The position numbers and the translations under genes were made by a program. 64,000 nucleotides of DNA from Lachnospiraceae bacterium (GTDB lineage Bacteria > Bacillota > Clostridia > Lachnospirales > Lachnospiraceae), in NCBI GenBank assembly GCA_015057445.1, contig SVEI01000007.1, forward strand, positions 1-64,000. The letters run 5' to 3'. Below are positions 43,574-52,547 of this stretch, in pieces (position 1 is the stretch's first letter; the number at the start of each line of letters is the position of its first letter). Under the pieces are notes generated by a model, which worked only from the letters and a program-made list of their open reading frames with translations, made no database searches and had not been told where the DNA came from.

Positions 43574-44212
43574 TTGGCTAGAGATAAAAAAGATAATAAT
43601 CCACTAATTATATTTCTTTCTGGTGTGTTGAGAGGAATATTGAGAATTTATGTTTATATTGCTTACAGGCCAAAGATTATTTATGAAAGCCGGGAGACAA
43701 GAAAATATATAAAACATAATCCTGTTATTTTTATTCCCAATCATGTATCAGCCCAGGATGGGCCGGTGTGTTACTTTTTATTTCCAAATAGTGCATTGAT
43801 GGTGGCAAAGGATTGGTACGAGAAAAAATGGATTCGTTTTGCAATATATAGCCGTCCTGCCATATCCTTAGACAGACATAATCTTGATACTGCTTGGATT
43901 AAAGATGCGGTTGCTATGATTAAGGATGGCAAGAATGTTTTTATTTTTCCTGAGGGACACACTAATAAAACAGGGGAAATAGCTGACTTTAAAGCAGGCT
44001 TTGCAATGCTTTCTGTTATGACGAAGGCTCCGGTGGTGCCTTTGTACATAAATGGAGAGTATAACGTATTGCTGGGAAAAAGGTTAAGAATATATGTGGG
44101 TGAGCCTCGAGATTTAAGCAGTGAAGGTAAGGGGATGAATTCAGTATATCTTAATGGAGAGTGCGAGAGATTTAGAAACATTGTAGTAGCTATGAAGAAC
44201 AAATATGATTAA
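43574..44212 (+). CDS. PlsC-like lysophospholipid acyltransferase
   Basis: A 212-residue LPLAT enzyme. It has one hydrophobic N-terminal segment, the HX4D motif NHVSAQD, ISLDRHNLDTAW, the block FPEGHTNKTG and the block APVVPLYING. Start is a TTG five bases after GGAGGGG. It is followed 23 bases later by an acyl ligase and then an ACP, suggesting that acyl chains activated there are used here. Confidence 0.88.
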   Translation: MARDKKDNNPLIIFLSGVLRGILRIYVYIAYRPKIIYESRETRKYIKHNPVIFIPNHVSAQDGPVCYFLFPNSALMVAKDWYEKKWIRFAIYSRPAISLDRHNLDTAWIKDAVAMIKDGKNVFIFPEGHTNKTGEIADFKAGFAMLSVMTKAPVVPLYINGEYNVLLGKRLRIYVGEPRDLSSEGKGMNSVYLNGECERFRNIVVAMKNKYD

Positions 44213-44235
44213 GAAGGGAAGGTACTAAGGAAGAT

Positions 44236-45723
44236 ATGAGAGATGATTATTTTTACAATATGGTAGATCCGGAGGAGATGGAAACCTTTGAGTATTTGCC
44301 TACCTATGTGGAGCTTCTAAAAAAGTGTGAAAGGGATTATCCGGATTATCCGGCGATAAGTGACAAGGTTATAACCTATACATATAAGGAGCTTGTTAAA
44401 AGAGTTGCCAGAAGACGAGAATTTATCTACAGTCAGGGTCTTACGCCTGGCGCGAAAATTGCAGTTATGGCAAGAAATGATCTAGATGCTATGGAACTAC
44501 TTTTGGCCATAGCAACAGCTGGCTATACATACATTATGCTTCCTAATGCACTTAACGATAAAGCCCTTATGGGAATATCCATGAAGTTTGGATTGGAGGG
44601 AATATTTGTGGCTGAGGAATTTATGCCCCTTGCAGAAGGCCTTAAGTGTAAGGTTTGGTCAACAAAATCCATAGGTGAAAATGAGGCAGAATATGCGAAT
44701 GTAACTAAGGATACTGTGGCAGCTATATATTTTACAGGTGGTACAACAGGTGCTCCAAAGGGTGCAGTTATGACTCACGGAGCTATGATGAGAGGAGCTT
44801 TTAACGGAGTGTTTCAGCCTGGAAAGGTTATGCATAAGAGATACCTTCTTATGTTACCGCTATCACACATATTTGGCTCTATAAAAAGCTTTTTGGCTTG
44901 TCTTTACACAGGCTCACTGGTGTATGGATGTACTGATATGAAAGCGGCAGTTGGAGATATACCGGTTGTAAGACCTCATGTTCTGGTGCTTGTTCCGGGA
45001 CTTGTAGATATTATTTTTAGTATAGCCAAGATGAAGGGGAAGGAATTTTTAGGAGATTTGGAAACCTTGGTTGTAGGTGCTGCTCCAGTTCCACCTCGTC
45101 TTATGAAGATTGCTGAAGATATGGGAATAAACCTATGTGCAGGTTATGGTCTTACCGAGTCAGCTAACCTATCCTTTGCCAATGCTGAGACAGATAAGTA
45201 CCCAGAATCTATGGGTAAGCCTTATCCCGACCAGGAATATAAGGTTGTAGACGGGGAACTATGGCTTAGGGGAGATAATCTTATGCTTGGCTACTATAAT
45301 GAGCCTGAGCTTAATGCCAAGGTCTTTGAGGACGGTTGGTTTAAGACAGGCGACCTGGTGGAGTTTGATGAAAATGGATATATTTACATAACAGGAAGAA
45401 TTAAGAATCTGATTATTCTTGGCAATGGTGAGAATGTATCTCCAGAGGAGATAGAGGAGCTGTTCTACAAGAATTCCTTTGTTAAGGACTGTCTGGTAAG
45501 TGAGATGGAATTAAATGGCAAAGGAGTTATAGGAATAGAGATATTACCTTATGCTCCAGAGGCAGCGGGAATGTCCGAGGAAGAGATAAGAGCTAAACTT
45601 CAGTCTATAGTAGATGAGGTTAATTCTAGTTTGCCACCATATAAGAGAGTTCTAAAGCTTGTTGTTAGAACAGAGGAATTTAAGAAAACAGGGGCATTAA
45701 AGATTGATAGAAATCAAAAGTAA
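44236..45723 (+). CDS. AMP-forming acyl-CoA/acyl-ACP ligase
   Basis: A 495-residue ANL-superfamily enzyme that activates a carboxylate as acyl-AMP and loads a thiol. Motifs: the P-loop FTGGTTGAPKGAVMTHGA (about residues 163-180), GYGLTESANL, GWFKTGDLVEFDENG, ITGRIKNLIILGNGENVSPE, and the C-terminal catalytic Lys in KTGALKIDR. Its partner is probably the ACP encoded 24 bases downstream, so acyl-ACP formation is a fair inference; the acid itself cannot be deduced. Neighbours are a PlsC and an SCP2 protein. Confidence 0.9.
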   Translation: MRDDYFYNMVDPEEMETFEYLPTYVELLKKCERDYPDYPAISDKVITYTYKELVKRVARRREFIYSQGLTPGAKIAVMARNDLDAMELLLAIATAGYTYIMLPNALNDKALMGISMKFGLEGIFVAEEFMPLAEGLKCKVWSTKSIGENEAEYANVTKDTVAAIYFTGGTTGAPKGAVMTHGAMMRGAFNGVFQPGKVMHKRYLLMLPLSHIFGSIKSFLACLYTGSLVYGCTDMKAAVGDIPVVRPHVLVLVPGLVDIIFSIAKMKGKEFLGDLETLVVGAAPVPPRLMKIAEDMGINLCAGYGLTESANLSFANAETDKYPESMGKPYPDQEYKVVDGELWLRGDNLMLGYYNEPELNAKVFEDGWFKTGDLVEFDENGYIYITGRIKNLIILGNGENVSPEEIEELFYKNSFVKDCLVSEMELNGKGVIGIEILPYAPEAAGMSEEEIRAKLQSIVDEVNSSLPPYKRVLKLVVRTEEFKKTGALKIDRNQK

Positions 45724-45747
45724 TTATGAGCTAAGGAGGAAATTATA

Positions 45748-45975
45748 ATGATATTTGATAAGCTTAAGAATATATTTGAAAGAGTTATGCCACAGGTGGA
45801 TACATCAGATATTAAACCAGAGACAGTGCTCACATCAGACCTAGGAGTAGATTCACTTAATATGCTACTTCTAGCAGTTTCAGTGGAGGAGGAATTTGGG
45901 ATTAACTTTGAGCCATCTACGAAGATTGATACAGTAAAAGATATTTGTGATTATGTGGAGGCGCAGTTAGCGTAG
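45748..45975 (+). CDS. Acyl carrier protein
   Basis: A 75-residue carrier protein with the phosphopantetheine site in LGVDSLNML (Ser36), an acidic helix II and helix III region (EEEFGINFEP). It carries an acyl thioester between enzymes. It directly follows the acyl ligase, unlike the housekeeping ACP that normally sits with fab genes, so it is probably dedicated to this cluster. AAGGAGG lies about ten bases before the ATG. Confidence 0.92.
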   Translation: MIFDKLKNIFERVMPQVDTSDIKPETVLTSDLGVDSLNMLLLAVSVEEEFGINFEPSTKIDTVKDICDYVEAQLA

Positions 45976-46019
45976 ACTATATGACATAACGGTTTAAATA
46001 TCTGGAGGGATAGATAATA

Positions 46020-46730
46020 ATGAATGTACTTGTAATAAATGGAAGTCCAAAGGGTGAAACAAGTAATACCATGAAGCTTACCAGAGGGTTACTAGAAGGT
46101 GTTGCAGAAAACGAAGCAAACGTTATAAAACATCTAACAGTTAAAGATATGGATATAACTCCATGTCTTGGTTGCATGAGCTGTTGGGGCAAAACTGCAG
46201 GGAAATGCGTCATAGATGATGTTATGACCGCGGTTTATCAAGAGATTATGAAGGCAGATTTGATTATTGAAAGCTTTCCACTTTATTTCTTTGGAATGCC
46301 AGGCCCAATGAAAACATTTACAGATCGTATGATGCCACTGATGGAGACCTACAAAGGCGAGTGTATGACTATAGGTGACAATGCATTTCACGCACCAAGA
46401 TTTGATATGTCTGGAAAGAAGCTGGTTGTGGTTTCAACCTGTGGTTATGCAAGAACAGAAGAAATATATGATTCCTTAATTAAAGAATATAATTTTATTT
46501 GTGGTAAAGGTAATTATCTGTCCCTGCTTTGTCCGCAGGGTGAAATGTTTGCTATACCACCACTTGAACCACAAGTAAATTTATATGTTAATAGGTATAG
46601 AGAGATAGGTCGATTGTTGGGAAGAGGAGAAGTGGTACCTGATGAAATTGTGAAGAAAGCATCAGAACCAATACTTCCACAGAAAGCATTTGAGATATTA
46701 GTTAATAATTATTGGAATTCATGTGTATAG
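46020..46730 (+). CDS. NADPH-dependent FMN reductase / flavodoxin-like oxidoreductase
   Basis: A 236-residue flavoprotein. It has the FMN-binding start MNVLVINGSPKGETSNTMK and the CxxCxxC pair CLGCMSCWGKTAGKC, seen in iron-sulfur or disulfide flavoproteins of this family, followed by YFFGMPGPMKTFTDRM. It probably uses FMN for electron transfer; the cysteines may bind an Fe-S cluster. It ends the acyl cluster, 44 bases after the ACP. Role in lipid chemistry is not evident. Confidence 0.82.
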   Translation: MNVLVINGSPKGETSNTMKLTRGLLEGVAENEANVIKHLTVKDMDITPCLGCMSCWGKTAGKCVIDDVMTAVYQEIMKADLIIESFPLYFFGMPGPMKTFTDRMMPLMETYKGECMTIGDNAFHAPRFDMSGKKLVVVSTCGYARTEEIYDSLIKEYNFICGKGNYLSLLCPQGEMFAIPPLEPQVNLYVNRYREIGRLLGRGEVVPDEIVKKASEPILPQKAFEILVNNYWNSCV

Positions 46731-46767
46731 AATAAAAAGCAAAAAATTGAATTACTGAAGACAACAA

Positions 46768-46785
46768 TCTCAACAATTGTTGAGA
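46768..46785. promoter_or_regulatory. 18-base perfect palindrome upstream of the degV group
   Basis: TCTCAACAATTGTTGAGA is fully self-complementary. A 12-base palindrome ATTGTTAACAAT follows at 46846-46857, next to a TATAAT (46865-46870). Shared half-sites (ATTGTT) and the match at 27492 suggest operators for one repressor of lipid genes. Confidence 0.4.
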
Positions 46786-46989
46786 AAGGCTTATATTGGA
46801 TGAAAAATCAAAAAATAAAGTGAAAATTAGAAAAAATATTAACACATTGTTAACAATACCGTGCTATAATGTGTCTTGGAAATTTTTGGAATGTATAATA
46901 TATAAAAATTAGATGCTTTTTTGAATAAATAGTTTATTAAAAAGCAATTATGGATACAATACACAATATAGATTATGGAGACGCAGGCA

Positions 46990-47871
46990 ATGAAGAAAAT
47001 AGGAATTATTACAGATAGCCATAGTAGTATAACTAGAGAAGAAGCCGAAAGGCTTGGAGTGACAGTTCTTCCTATGCCATTTTATGTTGATGATGAGTGC
47101 TTCTTCGAAGAGGTAACATTAACCAGAGAAGAATTCTTCAAAAACTTAGAACAAGGAAAAAAAGTTTCAACATCACAGCCATCTCCAGATGATGTTATGA
47201 ATGCTTGGAGAGAAGGTCTTAAGGAGTATGAGAAGATTCTTTATATTCCTATAAGCAGTGGACTTAGTGGTGGATGTGAGACGGCTCAGGGATTGGCATG
47301 TCAGAGTGAGTTTAATGGTAAGGTGTTGGTGGTAGATAATGGACGTGTATCTACACCTGCTCATTGTGCCATTATAGATGCACTTAATATGATTGATAAA
47401 GGTTATTCTGCTGAAGAGATAAAGACTACCTTAGAAGAATATAAGGATAAGGAAACAATTTATCTGGCTGTAAAAACATTAGAATATTTGAAAAAGGGTG
47501 GAAGAATATCCCCAGCGGTGGCACTTATTGGTACAGCGCTAAATATTTCTCCTGTACTTAAGTTAGATATTGGTAAGCTGGATTCCTACAAGAAATGTCG
47601 TGGTTTTGCAAAGGCTAAGAAGATAATGCTTGAAGCTATTAGACATGACTTGGAGAATCGTTTTAAGGACTGGTACGAAAAGGGACAGGTTTACTTACTT
47701 GCAGCTTCAGCTGGTACTAAGGAGGAGACTGAGCAGTGGATAAAGGAGATTCAGGCAGAATTTCCTGACATGGAGGTTATGAGTGATAACCTGTCTTTAG
47801 GTGTATGCTGTCATACTGGACAGGGTGCCTTAGGAATTGGATGTTCTTGCAAGCCTATTTTGGACAAGTAG
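46990..47871 (+). CDS. DegV family fatty-acid-binding protein (FakB-like)
   Basis: A 293-residue DegV protein. Family features: KIGIITDSHSSITREEAERL at the start, STSQPSPDDV, IPISSGLSGGCETAQ, the hydrophobic tunnel region and the closing GVCCHTGQGALGIGC. DegV/FakB proteins bind a fatty acid and present it to the kinase FakA for phospholipid synthesis. The ATG nine bases after GGAGA is used; one 15 bases earlier overlaps that site. FakA is not in the window. A hairpin terminator separates it from the PlsC/GT8 genes. Confidence 0.9.
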   Translation: MKKIGIITDSHSSITREEAERLGVTVLPMPFYVDDECFFEEVTLTREEFFKNLEQGKKVSTSQPSPDDVMNAWREGLKEYEKILYIPISSGLSGGCETAQGLACQSEFNGKVLVVDNGRVSTPAHCAIIDALNMIDKGYSAEEIKTTLEEYKDKETIYLAVKTLEYLKKGGRISPAVALIGTALNISPVLKLDIGKLDSYKKCRGFAKAKKIMLEAIRHDLENRFKDWYEKGQVYLLAASAGTKEETEQWIKEIQAEFPDMEVMSDNLSLGVCCHTGQGALGIGCSCKPILDK

Positions 47872-47912
47872 GGTCAGTCAATCTACAATTATAATATAAA
47901 AGGATATTTTCA

Positions 47913-47947
47913 TTCCCTACTGTATATTTTTTCAGTAGGGGATTTTT
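47913..47947 (+). terminator. Terminator after the first degV gene
   Basis: TCCCTACTG pairs with CAGTAGGGGA around a T-rich loop, then TTTTTATTTT. Confidence 0.8.
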
Positions 47948-47979
47948 ATTTTACTAAAATGAGTGTATGAAGGTACGTT

Positions 47980-48759
47980 ATGAGAGATAAACATACAAAA
48001 ATCATATATTACGAAAATGAATTAGAGGAGGAATTTTCTCAGGCGGTTATAAATCCAAAGAGAATTGATGGAAGCTATAAATATTTAGGTGGTCCACTAA
48101 GGCCTTTCCTAAGAGGCGTTTTGTATCATGTAATTGCAAAACCTTTGGCTTACATTTTCCTTAAGCTAAAGTATGGTCATAGAATTATTAATAGGCAGTG
48201 CTTGAGGGAAGCTAAGGATAGTGGATGCTTCGTATATGGCAATCATACCAATGCCATGGCAGATGCCTTGATTCCTTCTATGCTGACTCATCCCAAGGGA
48301 GCTTATGTAATAGTGCATCCAAGTAATGTGTCTATGCCTGTGTTGGGAAAGCTTACTCCTGCCTTAGGAGCATTACCACTTCCTGATGACAAGGTTGCAT
48401 CAAGAAATTTCACATTTTCTCTAGACAAGCTTATGAGAAGAAAAAACTGTATAGCCATATATCCAGAGGCTCATATTTGGCCATATTATACAGGGATTAG
48501 AAGCTATAAGGATGCTTCTTTTCGATATCCTGTAAAATATCAGGTTCCTGTGTATGCCTTTACTAATACATATCAGAGGAGAAAATTCAGGAAAACTCCT
48601 CGCATAGTTACATATGTAGATGGACCATTTTATCCGAATTCCTCACTGTCCATAAAGGAGCAACGAATGAAGCTACACCAACAGGTTATACAATCTATGA
48701 GGAAGTATTGTAAGAAGAGTAACATGGAGCTTATTAAGTATGTTAAGAGAGAGGATTAG
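47980..48759 (+). CDS. PlsC-like acyltransferase with HX5D spacing
   Basis: A 259-residue LPLAT protein. The catalytic region reads GNHTNAMADALIPS: His is followed by Asp after five residues instead of the standard four. The glycerol-phosphate block is YPEAHIWPYYTG rather than FPEG, and ASFRYPVKYQVPVYAFTNTY follows. It is therefore a divergent member whose acceptor may differ from lysophosphatidate. The GT8 gene starts three bases after its stop, so it belongs to the same operon as two glycosyltransferases. Confidence 0.82.
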   Translation: MRDKHTKIIYYENELEEEFSQAVINPKRIDGSYKYLGGPLRPFLRGVLYHVIAKPLAYIFLKLKYGHRIINRQCLREAKDSGCFVYGNHTNAMADALIPSMLTHPKGAYVIVHPSNVSMPVLGKLTPALGALPLPDDKVASRNFTFSLDKLMRRKNCIAIYPEAHIWPYYTGIRSYKDASFRYPVKYQVPVYAFTNTYQRRKFRKTPRIVTYVDGPFYPNSSLSIKEQRMKLHQQVIQSMRKYCKKSNMELIKYVKRED

Positions 48760-48762
48760 GAT

Positions 48763-49605
48763 ATGAATTTACTTTTTTCTGGAAATGACAAAGTTTTCGA
48801 CGGAATTCTTAGTTGTCTTCTGTCAATATTGAAGAGGACAGATGCTAAGGAGTCTTTCTGTGTATATGTGCTTACTATGGATGTGTCCCATATTAAGCCA
48901 GAATATTTGCCTATAGGTGATGATAAGATTGCTTATTTGGAGAATGTTGTAAGGGAATATAACCTAGACAATAGAATAATCAAGGTAGATGTGACAGACA
49001 TATATAATAAGGAATTTTCTAACTGTCCAAATGAGCAATGCTATTGTTCACCCTATACCTTGCTAAGACTTTTTATGGATTTGATTCCAGATATGCCAGA
49101 CAAGGTTTTGTATCTGGACGTGGATATTATGTTTAATAGGGACATAAGTCTGCTGTATAACCAGGATATTACAGACTATGAGTATGCAGCAGCTAGAGAC
49201 CACTATGGAAAATATCTGTTAAATCCTAATTATATTAATGCAGGGGTGTTGCTATTCAATATGGTTCAGTGTAGGAAAACCGGATTGTTTGAAAAAGCCA
49301 GACAGCTTATTAAAACCAAGAAGCTAATGTTTGCAGACCAAAGTGCCATATATAGAAGCACAACAAGGAAGAAGATGCTTCCACAAAAATTCAATGACCA
49401 GAAATTTTTGCATAAGTCAACGGTGGTAAGGCATTTCTCCAAAAGGTTGTTTTGGCTACCATATCCACACACTGACAATATTAAACAGTGGCATGTAGGA
49501 AAGATGTACTCAGTGTTCAAATACACTGAATTTGATGACGTAATATATGAATATATTTACTTGAAGAGGAGATATGAGAATGAGAAGCGCATTAAGTCTA
49601 ACTAG
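48763..49605 (+). CDS. Family 8 glycosyltransferase
   Basis: A 280-residue GT8 enzyme: N-terminal start MNLLFSGNDKVFDGILSCLL, metal-binding DVD (residues 119-121, in LYLDVDIMFN), then INAGVLLFNM and MFADQSAIYR, and the closing HWHVGK-like KQWHVGKMYS. It uses a nucleotide-sugar, most likely UDP-linked, with Mn2+. It lies between the divergent PlsC gene and the GT8-PlsC fusion, whose start overlaps its end by 26 bases. A glycolipid or glycosylated wall precursor is the likely product. Confidence 0.88.
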   Translation: MNLLFSGNDKVFDGILSCLLSILKRTDAKESFCVYVLTMDVSHIKPEYLPIGDDKIAYLENVVREYNLDNRIIKVDVTDIYNKEFSNCPNEQCYCSPYTLLRLFMDLIPDMPDKVLYLDVDIMFNRDISLLYNQDITDYEYAAARDHYGKYLLNPNYINAGVLLFNMVQCRKTGLFEKARQLIKTKKLMFADQSAIYRSTTRKKMLPQKFNDQKFLHKSTVVRHFSKRLFWLPYPHTDNIKQWHVGKMYSVFKYTEFDDVIYEYIYLKRRYENEKRIKSN

Positions 49606-51370
49606 AAGGAAAAGAACAGTTCCTATATTTTTAGCAGCAGATGATAATTATGTAAAATATATGATGGTAACAATGAAGTCCATCATAGATAATGCCAGTT
49701 CTAATAGATATTACAAGCTTCATGTTCTACACACAGATATTTCTGAGGAGAATCAGGCGTTGGTAAGGAGTCTTGAGAAACCTAATTGTAGAATAATATT
49801 TGTGGATGTAACCAAAGAGCTTCAGAAAATCCAGAAGAAGATTGCGGTGAGAGATTACTATACTGCTACTACTTATTACAGAATATTTATTCCGGAGCTT
49901 TATAAGGAGTATGACAAGGTAATCTATGTGGATAGTGATACTATTATCAGGGAGGACTTGGGTATTCTCTATAGTACCAGCTTAGGGGATAATTATATTG
50001 GTGCTATTCGTGACCAACTGGTGGTTCAGACCGAGGTCTATGGAGATTATGTGGAAAAGGTTTTGGGAATATCAAGAGGTGCTTACTTTAATGCAGGTGT
50101 AGTAATGCTAAATTGTGAGCTGTTTAGAAAAAAGGACATGCTGAAATCTTTTGTGGAATTACTTAATACATATACATTTGTGGTGGCTCAGGATCAGGAT
50201 TATCTAAATATCCTATGCAAGGATAAGGTTGCCTGGCTTGATCCTAGATGGAATGTGCAGATGGTTGGACAGCTACCATGTCCAGAGGATAAGGCTAAGC
50301 TGATTCATTATAATCTATCAGTTAAGCCTTGGCAGGATAAAGGCTGTAGGCTAGGAGAATATTTTTGGCAGGTGGCAGAACATACACCAAGCTATAGTCA
50401 GCTACTTAAAGAGCTAGATAGCTTCAACTTAGATGATGCAAAGCGGGTGGAGTCTTATGGAGCAAATCTTCAAAATCTGGCTATCTCAGAGATAAATAAT
50501 ATAGATAATTACTTTAATCGCTTCGGTGATGGTGGCAGAATTAAGCTTACCAGAGTGGAGGTGTTAAAGAGAATTGAAGAACTGGAGAAGAAAGGCATAT
50601 TTGATCAGGATGTGGAGGATGATCCAGAGGGTAGAGAACTTAAACCAGATGAGGTTGATTATCTGAGAAGAAATGTTAAGAGTAAGCTTAATTCTAGGTA
50701 TGCATTTAAAATGGCTTACTGGTTTGTTGGTAATCTCATAAAGAAAAAGCAGTTGGTAATAAAGGAAGTAAGAGGCTTAGAAAATCTAAGAGCACTTGAC
50801 ACCGGAGCTATTATTACCTGCAATCATTTCAATGCTTTTGATAGCTTTGCCATGCAGCTAGCCTTTGATAAAGCCAAGCTTCATAGAAAGAAACTATTTA
50901 GAGTTATCAGTGAGGCAAATTACACTGCTTTTCCAGGATTCTATGGCTTTCTTATGAGGAATTGCAATACCTTGCCACTAAGTAGAAATGGCATTACTAT
51001 GAAGAAATTTCTTATGTCTTTAAATCTTATTCTACAGAAGGGGCATTATGTGTTGGTATACCCAGAACAAAGTATGTGGTGGAATTATCGCAAGCCTAAG
51101 CCTCTTAAGAAGGGGGCATATACCTTTGCAGTAAGTAACAAGGTTCCAGTTGTACCATGCTTTGTTACTATGGAGGATACAGATGTTATGGATGGAGATG
51201 GATTTCCGGTTCAGGCCTATACTATCCATATAGGAGAAGCTATATATCCAGAGAAGGATAAGAAAAAGTCTGAAAACATTGATATGTTAATGAAAGAAAA
51301 TTCTAGAGTGTGGAAAGAAATATATGAGGAATTTTATGGGGTAAAGCTTAGCTATACCTGTGATGAGTAA
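49580..51370 (+). CDS. Fusion of GT8 glycosyltransferase and PlsC acyltransferase
   Basis: A 596-residue two-enzyme protein. Residues about 12-270 are GT8: PIFLAADDNYVKYMMVTMKS, DxD at 118-120 (YVDSDTIIRED), FNAGVVMLNC and the closing KLIHYNLSVKPW. A helical linker (about 280-370) leads to a PlsC domain (about 390-590) with NHFNAFD (Asn415-His416 to Asp421), LPLSRNG and YPEQSMWWN (around Glu496). Joining sugar and acyl transfer in one chain strongly suggests an acylated glycolipid product. The start lies eight bases after AGAGGAG. Confidence 0.9.
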   Translation: MRSALSLTRRKRTVPIFLAADDNYVKYMMVTMKSIIDNASSNRYYKLHVLHTDISEENQALVRSLEKPNCRIIFVDVTKELQKIQKKIAVRDYYTATTYYRIFIPELYKEYDKVIYVDSDTIIREDLGILYSTSLGDNYIGAIRDQLVVQTEVYGDYVEKVLGISRGAYFNAGVVMLNCELFRKKDMLKSFVELLNTYTFVVAQDQDYLNILCKDKVAWLDPRWNVQMVGQLPCPEDKAKLIHYNLSVKPWQDKGCRLGEYFWQVAEHTPSYSQLLKELDSFNLDDAKRVESYGANLQNLAISEINNIDNYFNRFGDGGRIKLTRVEVLKRIEELEKKGIFDQDVEDDPEGRELKPDEVDYLRRNVKSKLNSRYAFKMAYWFVGNLIKKKQLVIKEVRGLENLRALDTGAIITCNHFNAFDSFAMQLAFDKAKLHRKKLFRVISEANYTAFPGFYGFLMRNCNTLPLSRNGITMKKFLMSLNLILQKGHYVLVYPEQSMWWNYRKPKPLKKGAYTFAVSNKVPVVPCFVTMEDTDVMDGDGFPVQAYTIHIGEAIYPEKDKKKSENIDMLMKENSRVWKEIYEEFYGVKLSYTCDE

Positions 51371-51509
51371 TTGGTATTTTGGTGTGTAAGTAAATTACAA
51401 AGTAGTACAATAATTAAACTGTGGAAATATATGGATTGTATGATAGAATAAATATGTATGTAGATGTAAGGGTTTACATTATGACAAAATTAGAAAGGGT
51501 GTAATTGAA

Positions 51510-52364
51510 ATGACAGTTAGAATTTTAGCGGACAGTACCTGTGATTTGTCCTTTGGAATGGTGCAGGATCTTGGCATAACTATAGTGCCACTTCATATTG
51601 TATTAGGTGAGAAGGAATATTTAGATGGTAAGGATATTACACCGGATAAAATATATAGGTGGTCAGATGAGCATAATGACACACCTAAGACCTCTGCAGT
51701 TGGCCTTAGAGAGGCTATGGAGGCCCTTGAAGTAATTCAGGATACAAATGATGAGATAATAGTTTTCACTATATCTGAGAAAATGTCAGTAACTGCAAAT
51801 GCATTTCGCATAGCTGCTCAGGAGCTTGAGTTAAGTGATAGAGTCACAGTTATTGATTCAGAAAATCTATCTACTGGAATAGGTCTTCTTGTAGTAGAGG
51901 CTGCCATAATGGCCAAGAAGGGTATATCTAGAGAAAAGATTGTTGCAGAGATTGAAAGGTTAAAACCTTTAGTGCGCTCTAGCTTTGTAGTAGATACACT
52001 TACATATCTGCACCGTGGAGGTAGATGTAGCGGCGTTGCTGCATTGGCAGGAGGGGTTCTAAAACTTCACCCTATGATTGTAGTGGAAGACGGGGCAATG
52101 AAACCATCAAAGAAATATAGAGGCAAGATGGAAAATGTTATTATGGAGTATGTTAAAGAGCTTGAGCCACAGATACTTAAGGCAAAAGAAGATAGAATTT
52201 TTATCACACATTCGGGTTGCAGAAGTGAGGTGGTAAGCTCAGTATATAACTATTTGGTCAAGATGGAACGTTTTAAAGAAGTCATTGTGACTAGAGCAGG
52301 TGGGGTTATATCGTCCCATTGTGGCCCTGGAACTTTGGGGGTACTTTTTATAGAGGGAGAGTAA
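51510..52364 (+). CDS. Second DegV family fatty-acid-binding protein
   Basis: A 284-residue DegV protein: VRILADSTCDLSFGMVQDLG at the start, DGKDITPDKIYRW, TSAVGLREAMEAL, FTISEKMSVTANAF, LTYLHRGGRCSG and the ending SHCGPGTLGVLFIEGE. Like the first DegV in this cluster it should bind a fatty acid for the FakA system. Two DegV proteins with different acyl preferences commonly coexist. GAAAGGGTG precedes the ATG. It follows the fusion gene by about 140 bases without a visible terminator. Confidence 0.9.
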   Translation: MTVRILADSTCDLSFGMVQDLGITIVPLHIVLGEKEYLDGKDITPDKIYRWSDEHNDTPKTSAVGLREAMEALEVIQDTNDEIIVFTISEKMSVTANAFRIAAQELELSDRVTVIDSENLSTGIGLLVVEAAIMAKKGISREKIVAEIERLKPLVRSSFVVDTLTYLHRGGRCSGVAALAGGVLKLHPMIVVEDGAMKPSKKYRGKMENVIMEYVKELEPQILKAKEDRIFITHSGCRSEVVSSVYNYLVKMERFKEVIVTRAGGVISSHCGPGTLGVLFIEGE

Positions 52365-52547
52365 TTAATCTATCGACGGAAATTTGATTATTAAGATTAA
52401 TTTAAGTTCAATAATTATACTTGATTAATCAGAGAAAAACATTTATCATTAATATCGACAAGAAATTACACCAGTGGGTATGTATGATTATTCATAGATT
52501 TTCACTGGTGAGTTTGTGTCAAAATATATATTTGGGAGAATGATAAT

